The notes under the pieces are model-generated. The model was not told where the DNA came from and did not search any database. It was given only the letters and a program-made list of their open reading frames with translations. Both the position numbers and the translations under genes were made by a program. Shown one piece after another: positions 7,131 to 10,768 of a stretch of DNA of 10,768 nt; position 1 is the stretch's first letter; each line of letters begins with the position of its first letter. The stretch comes from JBOGEN01 sp050743265 (GTDB lineage Bacteria; Actinomycetota; Actinomycetes; JBOGEN01). The DNA lies in assembly GCA_050743265.1 (NCBI GenBank), contig JBOGEN010000144.1, positions 1 to 10,768 on the forward strand, in the 5' to 3' direction.

Positions 7131-7143
7131 GTCCGTAGCGGAC
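7131..7143. promoter_or_regulatory. Short dyad upstream of the sensor kinase
   Basis: GTCCG-TAG-CGGAC is a perfect 5-bp inverted repeat with a 3-bp centre, 35 bases before the kinase start. It could be an operator half-site pair or just a small hairpin. No clear -35/-10 pair was recognised around it. Confidence 0.3.
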
Positions 7144-7178
7144 ACGACTCTCAGCCCCGGGCAGGGGCTGCCGACCTG

Positions 7179-8852
7179 GTGGACATGGCGGTTGTCGACG
7201 CGTCCTCGACTCGACCCAGCGTGCGGCACGCCCATGCGCCCTGGGGTCGGGTCGACGTGCCCACCCGCCTGCGCATCGCGCTCATCGTGCTCAGCGCGAG
7301 CCTGGCCCTGCTCACCGGCCAGCTGGGGAGCGCGTTGCCCTGGCTCGCGGCCCTCTTCGTCGTCGGGTGCATGGACTCCGGACTGCGGATCCAGCGCCCG
7401 GTCCTGCCGGCGGGGGTCCTCGTCGTCGAGATGGTCGTGCTGTGCGCCGGGATCATGGTCACGGGCAGCGGGCGCAGCCCGCTCCTGCCCTACCTCGTCG
7501 CTCCCCTCGCGTCGGCCGGCCGGCGCTACGGCAACCGCGGTGCGACGCTGGCGGCCGGCCTGGGGGCCGCCCTCGCCGCGCTGTTCGCCTGGGTCTTCTC
7601 TGTCGCCCTGGGGAACCCGCTGGTGGAGGTGGCGGTCGTCCAGTGGCTCGCCCTGGGGCTCGCCTCCGGACTGCTCGCGGCATGGGCCGAGCGCCTGCGG
7701 GCGATTCGCCGCTCGGACGAACAGGGCAGCTACGCCGAGGCCCAGCGCCTGCTGTCCCAGCTGCGCGCCCTCGCCCAGCGGCTGCCCGGAAGCCTCGACC
7801 CGTCCACCGCCGCCGAGGGGCTGCTCGACCGCTGCGCGCAGATCACCCCCCACGAGCGGGCGGTCGTCCTCACCCGGTACGACGGCAACCACCTCGTCCC
7901 CGTCGCGATCCGCGGGGTGGACCGGGTGCCGTGGCGGGACCCCATGAGCGAGTCGGGCCCCTTGAGCCTCGCATGGACCGAGCAGCGCAGCGTGCTCGAC
8001 GTCCGCTGGCCGGACAGCGACCCGGCAGGGCGCCGCAAGGGCTCCGCGCTGCTCGTGGTGCCGCTGCGGGGGGCGGACGGGGGCGCGCTCGGCCTCGCCG
8101 CCTTCGAGAGCGTACGGCTGGACGCCTTCGACGACGCGGCGGTGGCCGCGGTCGAGGCCGAGGTGCGCCGGCACACCCCGCGCGTCGAGACGGCCCTGCT
8201 CTTCGACGACCTGCGGCACACCGCGACCCTCGAGGAGCGGGAGCGACTCGCCCGGGAGATGCACAACGGCGTGGCCCAGGACCTCGCGTACTTCGGGTTC
8301 ACGCTCGACGACCTGCGCCACCGGCTGGCCGACGAGGCGCCCGAGCACGCGGCCCGCGTCGCGGAGATGCGCCGCGGGCTCACCGAGATGATCCAGGACA
8401 TCCGGCTGTCCATCACCGACCTCCGCTCGTCGGTGGGCCCGGAGCGCGGTCTGGGGACCGCGCTGTCCAGCTATGTCCGGCACGCCTCGAGTGCCGCAGG
8501 CCTCACCGTCCACCTGTCCCTGCGGGAGAGCTACTTCCGGCTGCCCTCCGAGCAGGAGATGGCCCTGTTCCGTCTCACCCAGACGTTCGTCACCCACGTC
8601 CGCAAGACCGCCAAGGCCCAGAACCTGTGGGTGTCGCTCGAGACAGATCCGCCTACCGCGGCACTAACCCTGGAGCACGACGGTCTGGCTGCCGATGAGT
8701 CGAGTGAGCTCTGGTCCGAGGCGGACCAGCTCTCGTCCTCCATCCAGGCGATGGGGGGTTCGTTGTCGGTCACGGCGCCGGGTGCGGGCCGGTTCCGTGT
8801 CGACGTCACGCTGACTGGAGGCACTCCGTGTCGATCCGACTCGTCCTCGTAG
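7179..8852 (+). CDS. Membrane sensor histidine kinase (NarL-type, HisKA_3) with degenerate ATP-binding domain
   Basis: A 557-aa protein. Hydrophobic segments near residues 31-49, 51-69, 75-95, 101-114, 119-144 and 148-169 suggest five or six membrane passes. A short helical linker and a GAF-like domain (~190-340) follow, then a HisKA_3 dimerisation box, EREMHNGVAQDL-like, with His362 as phosphoacceptor and Gln367 of the DxxxQ motif. The residue after His is Asn363 instead of the usual Asp/Glu. In the expected N box (TQTFVTHVRKT, 468-477) the key Asn is His473. The D box reads EHDGLA (499-504) with its second glycine lost, and no G-box glycines are found. Autokinase activity is therefore doubtful. 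The start is GTG 7179 or ATG 7185; neither has an ideal ribosome site. The end overlaps the response regulator by 25 bases, so the two are translationally linked. Confidence 0.85.
   Translation: MDMAVVDASSTRPSVRHAHAPWGRVDVPTRLRIALIVLSASLALLTGQLGSALPWLAALFVVGCMDSGLRIQRPVLPAGVLVVEMVVLCAGIMVTGSGRSPLLPYLVAPLASAGRRYGNRGATLAAGLGAALAALFAWVFSVALGNPLVEVAVVQWLALGLASGLLAAWAERLRAIRRSDEQGSYAEAQRLLSQLRALAQRLPGSLDPSTAAEGLLDRCAQITPHERAVVLTRYDGNHLVPVAIRGVDRVPWRDPMSESGPLSLAWTEQRSVLDVRWPDSDPAGRRKGSALLVVPLRGADGGALGLAAFESVRLDAFDDAAVAAVEAEVRRHTPRVETALLFDDLRHTATLEERERLAREMHNGVAQDLAYFGFTLDDLRHRLADEAPEHAARVAEMRRGLTEMIQDIRLSITDLRSSVGPERGLGTALSSYVRHASSAAGLTVHLSLRESYFRLPSEQEMALFRLTQTFVTHVRKTAKAQNLWVSLETDPPTAALTLEHDGLAADESSELWSEADQLSSSIQAMGGSLSVTAPGAGRFRVDVTLTGGTPCRSDSSS
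8817..8821 (+). promoter_or_regulatory. Ribosome binding site for the response regulator inside the kinase gene
   Basis: GGAGG six bases before the GTG at 8828, inside the last codons of the kinase. It supports the overlapping start and continued translation of the regulator. Confidence 0.7.
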
Positions 8853-9478
8853 ACGACCACACCCTGATCCGTCAGGGCCTCACCCACGCGTTCGCGAGGG
8901 ACTCGGCCGTCGAGGTCGTGGCCGAGGCCGGCACCACGGCGGACGCCGCCAGGCTGGTCGCCACGCTGCGCCCGGACGTGGTCCTCGTCGACGTGACGCT
9001 TCCCGACGGGAACGGGCTCGACCTCGCCGCAGACCTGCGCAAGGCCGACTCCGAGCTGGGCCTTGTCGTGCTCACCATGCACGGCGACGACGAGAACCTG
9101 TTCCGCGCCCTGGACGCCGGCGTGTCCGCCTTCGTGCTGAAGAGCGCCCCCGTGGAGGAGGTGCTCGCCGCGGTGCGGCACGCCGCGATGGCACCCACGT
9201 CGTTCATGGCGAACGACCTCGCCGGGGCCATGCGCCGCCGGATGCACCCGGGGCGCCCGCTGCTGACCGTCCGCGAGTCCGAGGTGCTCGACCTGCTCAA
9301 GGACGGGCTGTCGGTCGCGTCCGTCGCCCGCCGCATGTACATCAGCGAGTCCACCGCGAAGTCGCACATCGCCAAGCTCTACAGCAAGCTCGGGGCGGGC
9401 AACCGGACCCAGGCCATCATGGCGGCGCTGCGCCTCGGACTGATCCGTCAGGAGGACTCGAAGGCAGGCGCCCAGTAG
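8828..9478 (+). CDS. NarL/LuxR-family response regulator
   Basis: A 216-aa two-domain regulator. The receiver domain (about 1-120) keeps all expected residues: acidic pair Asp9-Asp10, phosphoacceptor Asp55 in LVDVTLPDG, Thr83 in LTMHG and Lys105 in FVLKSAP. The C-terminal LuxR-type helix-turn-helix (~148-206) begins LTVRESEVLDLL and contains the recognition stretch ISESTAKSHIAKLYSKL. It should bind DNA as a dimer when phosphorylated. The GTG at 8828 is supported by GGAGG. It overlaps the kinase gene and is its natural partner. Unlike the kinase, its active site looks intact, so it may receive phosphate from another kinase or act without phosphorylation; that is inference. Likely targets include its own operon and the adjacent small-protein/ATPase genes, but no consensus site can be stated. 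Confidence 0.94.
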   Translation: MSIRLVLVDDHTLIRQGLTHAFARDSAVEVVAEAGTTADAARLVATLRPDVVLVDVTLPDGNGLDLAADLRKADSELGLVVLTMHGDDENLFRALDAGVSAFVLKSAPVEEVLAAVRHAAMAPTSFMANDLAGAMRRRMHPGRPLLTVRESEVLDLLKDGLSVASVARRMYISESTAKSHIAKLYSKLGAGNRTQAIMAALRLGLIRQEDSKAGAQ

Positions 9479-9588
9479 CACCCGTCCCTGCCTTCGTCAA
9501 TCGTCCGGACAGCCCCAGTTGTCGCCGTGCCACTCGACTCACTCGAGCCCGCCCGCGCCCCACACTGACGAGGACAGCCTCAGAGGAC
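9479..9588. promoter_or_regulatory. Intergenic region before the small membrane protein; presumed promoter
   Basis: This gap follows the regulator stop and precedes the 40-aa gene. It holds a perfect 8-bp palindrome GTCCGGAC (9503-9510) and an inverted repeat CTCGA/TCGAG around 9533-9547. No convincing -35/-10 pair was recognised. A promoter or regulator site here is likely by position only. Confidence 0.35.
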
Positions 9589-9593
9589 AGGGA
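9589..9593 (+). promoter_or_regulatory. Ribosome binding site for the 40-aa membrane protein
   Basis: AGGGA six bases before the GTG at 9600. It supports the short reading over a longer one starting at the ATG at 9519. Confidence 0.6.
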
Positions 9594-9599
9594 CCCACT

Positions 9600-9722
9600 G
9601 TGACCGACGACAAGGACGAGCGTGCCGGCATCGCCCGGGACGCCTACCTGCTCGTGCTCACCCTGGCCGTGTTCCTCGTCCTGTTCGCCGGAGCCGTCCT
9701 GGCCTGGCTTCCCGCACAGTGA
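9600..9722 (+). CDS. 40-aa single-pass membrane protein
   Basis: A very short gene with a charged N-terminus (MTDDKDERAGIARDAY) followed by one strongly hydrophobic helix of about 20 residues (LLVLTLAVFLVLFAGAVLAW) and a short LPAQ tail. It is likely an inner-membrane protein, with the orientation not decided by the sequence. The GTG at 9600 has AGGGA at six bases. A longer in-frame reading from 9519 would add proline- and serine-rich residues with no ribosome site, so it is rejected. The next gene begins 19 bp after its stop, suggesting co-transcription with the DnaB-like ATPase. No family is recognised. It could be a membrane anchor or small regulator for that ATPase, or unrelated to it; both are inference. 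Confidence 0.7.
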   Translation: MTDDKDERAGIARDAYLLVLTLAVFLVLFAGAVLAWLPAQ

Positions 9723-9741
9723 GCCGACAGGGGGAGGCGCG

Positions 9742-10761
9742 ATGAGCGTCCTCGACGAGAACGAGCTGGCCGCCCGCCTGGGGCTCCAGTCCGCGGCCCA
9801 CGTGCTGGCCGCCGCCGACGACCAGATGCGCGCAGGCCACCTGTACGGCGCACGGGCGTACCCGACGGGGTTCCGCCCGCTGGACACGCACCTGTCCGGC
9901 GGTATCCGCCAGGGGGAGCTCGTGGTCCTCGCGGGCACCCAGGGCATCGGCAAGACGACGTTCGCCCTGCAGGTCGCGCGCAACATCGCCGCATCCGGCG
10001 GGCACGCCCTCTACGTCTCGTTCGAGCACGACGCCGCGAACATGCTCGAGCGCCTGATCGTCCTCGAGGCGGGTCTCGCCGACCCGCACTCGGACCTCAC
10101 GGTCGGCGAGGTGCGCCGCGTGCTCGACGCCCACCACGGCGGGCCGGGAGTCGGGCTGGCCGAGCGCCTCGCCGGTCTCGGCGGGTCCGAGGCGGCCCTC
10201 GCGAACCTCTCGGCGTACGCGGACCGGATCCACCTGCTGTCCGCGCGCGGCGACGTCACGACGCTCGACCACGTCCGTGCTGCGGTGGACAGCCTCGGCG
10301 ACGCCCGCCCTGTCGTGGTCCTCGACTACCTCCAGAAGGTCGCCGTCGACGCCGACATGGAGGACCACCAGCGGATCAGCCGCGTCGCCACCGGGGCAAA
10401 GGACCTGGCCCTCGACGCCGGGGTGCCGGTGCTCGCCGTCGCCGCGGTCGACCAGGCCGGCATGGACGTCCAGCGGGCCCGTGCCCGGCACCTGCGCGGC
10501 GCCTCGACCCTGGCGTACGAGGCGGACGTGATCCTGCTGCTCACGAACAAGTACGACGTCGTCGCCCGCCACCACCTGGTGTACGACACGGTCCGCGCCG
10601 ACCGCTTCAGGAACTGGGCGGTGTGCACCGTGGAGAAGAACCGCAACGGCGAGGACAACCTCGAGCTCGAGTTCCGTACGCGGTTCTCGCAGAGCCGGTT
10701 CGACCCGGACGGTGGCGTGGTCGCCGAGCAGCTGCTCGACGACCGGGTGCACCTGGACTGA
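9742..10761 (+). CDS. DnaB-like helicase C-terminal domain ATPase, lacking the DnaB N-terminal domain
   Basis: A 339-aa RecA-fold ATPase. The stretch YPTGFRPLDTHLSGG (40-54) aligns with the DnaB linker/core boundary PTGFxxLD...G. It is followed by Walker A GTQGIGKT (65-72), SFEH with catalytic-type Glu95, Walker B VVLDYLQK with Asp195 (the DnaB DYLQ signature), LRGASTLAYEADVI (251-264) matching DnaB LRESG.IEQDADV, and EKNRNG (298-303) matching the DnaB KQRNG arginine-finger loop with Lys299 and Arg301. Only ~38 residues precede the core, so the primase-binding N-terminal domain is absent. The usual SQL glutamine sensor appears as Ala-Ala-Val around 234-236. DNA unwinding or a switch-like ATPase role are both possible. 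The ATG at 9742 has GGGGAGG at 9731-9737. It is probably in an operon with the 40-aa membrane protein. Confidence 0.88.
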   Translation: MSVLDENELAARLGLQSAAHVLAAADDQMRAGHLYGARAYPTGFRPLDTHLSGGIRQGELVVLAGTQGIGKTTFALQVARNIAASGGHALYVSFEHDAANMLERLIVLEAGLADPHSDLTVGEVRRVLDAHHGGPGVGLAERLAGLGGSEAALANLSAYADRIHLLSARGDVTTLDHVRAAVDSLGDARPVVVLDYLQKVAVDADMEDHQRISRVATGAKDLALDAGVPVLAVAAVDQAGMDVQRARARHLRGASTLAYEADVILLLTNKYDVVARHHLVYDTVRADRFRNWAVCTVEKNRNGEDNLELEFRTRFSQSRFDPDGGVVAEQLLDDRVHLD

Positions 10762-10768
10762 CCCATGG

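Noticed and set aside
7119..8597. Minus-strand open frame of 492 codons opposite the sensor kinase
   Set aside because: It has low-complexity composition and no motifs, and the plus strand carries a clear membrane, GAF and HisKA_3 architecture.
8473..8667. Frameshift as the cause of the missing kinase ATP-binding motifs
   Set aside because: The alternative frame gives no N- or G-box sequence, whereas the annotated frame keeps recognisable HATPase flanks such as LFRLTQ and NLWVSLE up to the overlap with the regulator.
9742..10761. Replicative DnaB or a prophage helicase
   Set aside because: It lacks the N-terminal DnaB domain, and no primase, phage or plasmid gene is present in the window. 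Codon use matches its neighbours.
10762..10768. Start of another gene at the ATG near the right edge
   Set aside because: Only four bases follow from the ATG, so nothing can be supported.

Overview
The window is a gene-dense, very GC-rich stretch with strongly G/C-biased third codon positions, frequent GTG starts and AGGAGG-type ribosome binding sites. This points to a high-GC actinobacterium. A Micrococcales/Cellulomonadaceae-like host is my best guess from protein style, but I cannot prove it. No rRNA, tRNA, CRISPR array, insertion sequence or phage structural gene was seen, and no gap between genes exceeds about 200 bases.

Left part (1-5051, all minus strand, transcribed right to left). 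Seven genes sit head to tail with short gaps or overlaps: a 131-aa SRPBCC lipid-pocket protein, a calcineurin-like metallophosphoesterase, a second SRPBCC protein, an ArsA/Get3-type ATPase with a C-terminal HSP20-like domain, a small CxxCxxC protein, a ROK-family glucokinase, and an endonuclease/exonuclease/phosphatase (EEP) protein cut by the window edge. The spacing suggests one operon, possibly interrupted by a GC-rich tandem repeat at 4595-4640.

Centre (5052-7038). A 193-bp divergent intergenic region separates that operon from a plus-strand long-chain acyl-CoA synthetase. The pairing of SRPBCC proteins, an ArsA-like ATPase and an acyl-CoA ligase resembles a neighbourhood I recall from actinobacterial chromosomes. 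It hints at a link between lipid or membrane-protein handling and central carbon entry, but that functional link is inference.

Right part (7039-10761, plus strand). After hairpins that may terminate the ligase transcript comes a less ordinary set. It holds a membrane sensor histidine kinase whose ATP-binding domain looks degenerate, an overlapping and apparently intact NarL/LuxR response regulator, a 40-aa single-pass membrane protein, and a 339-aa ATPase that matches the DnaB C-terminal helicase domain but lacks the DnaB N-terminal domain. The last two are 19 bp apart and probably co-transcribed. This quartet is the best candidate in the window for an undescribed system. The evidence is domain architecture and active-site departures; no function is demonstrated.
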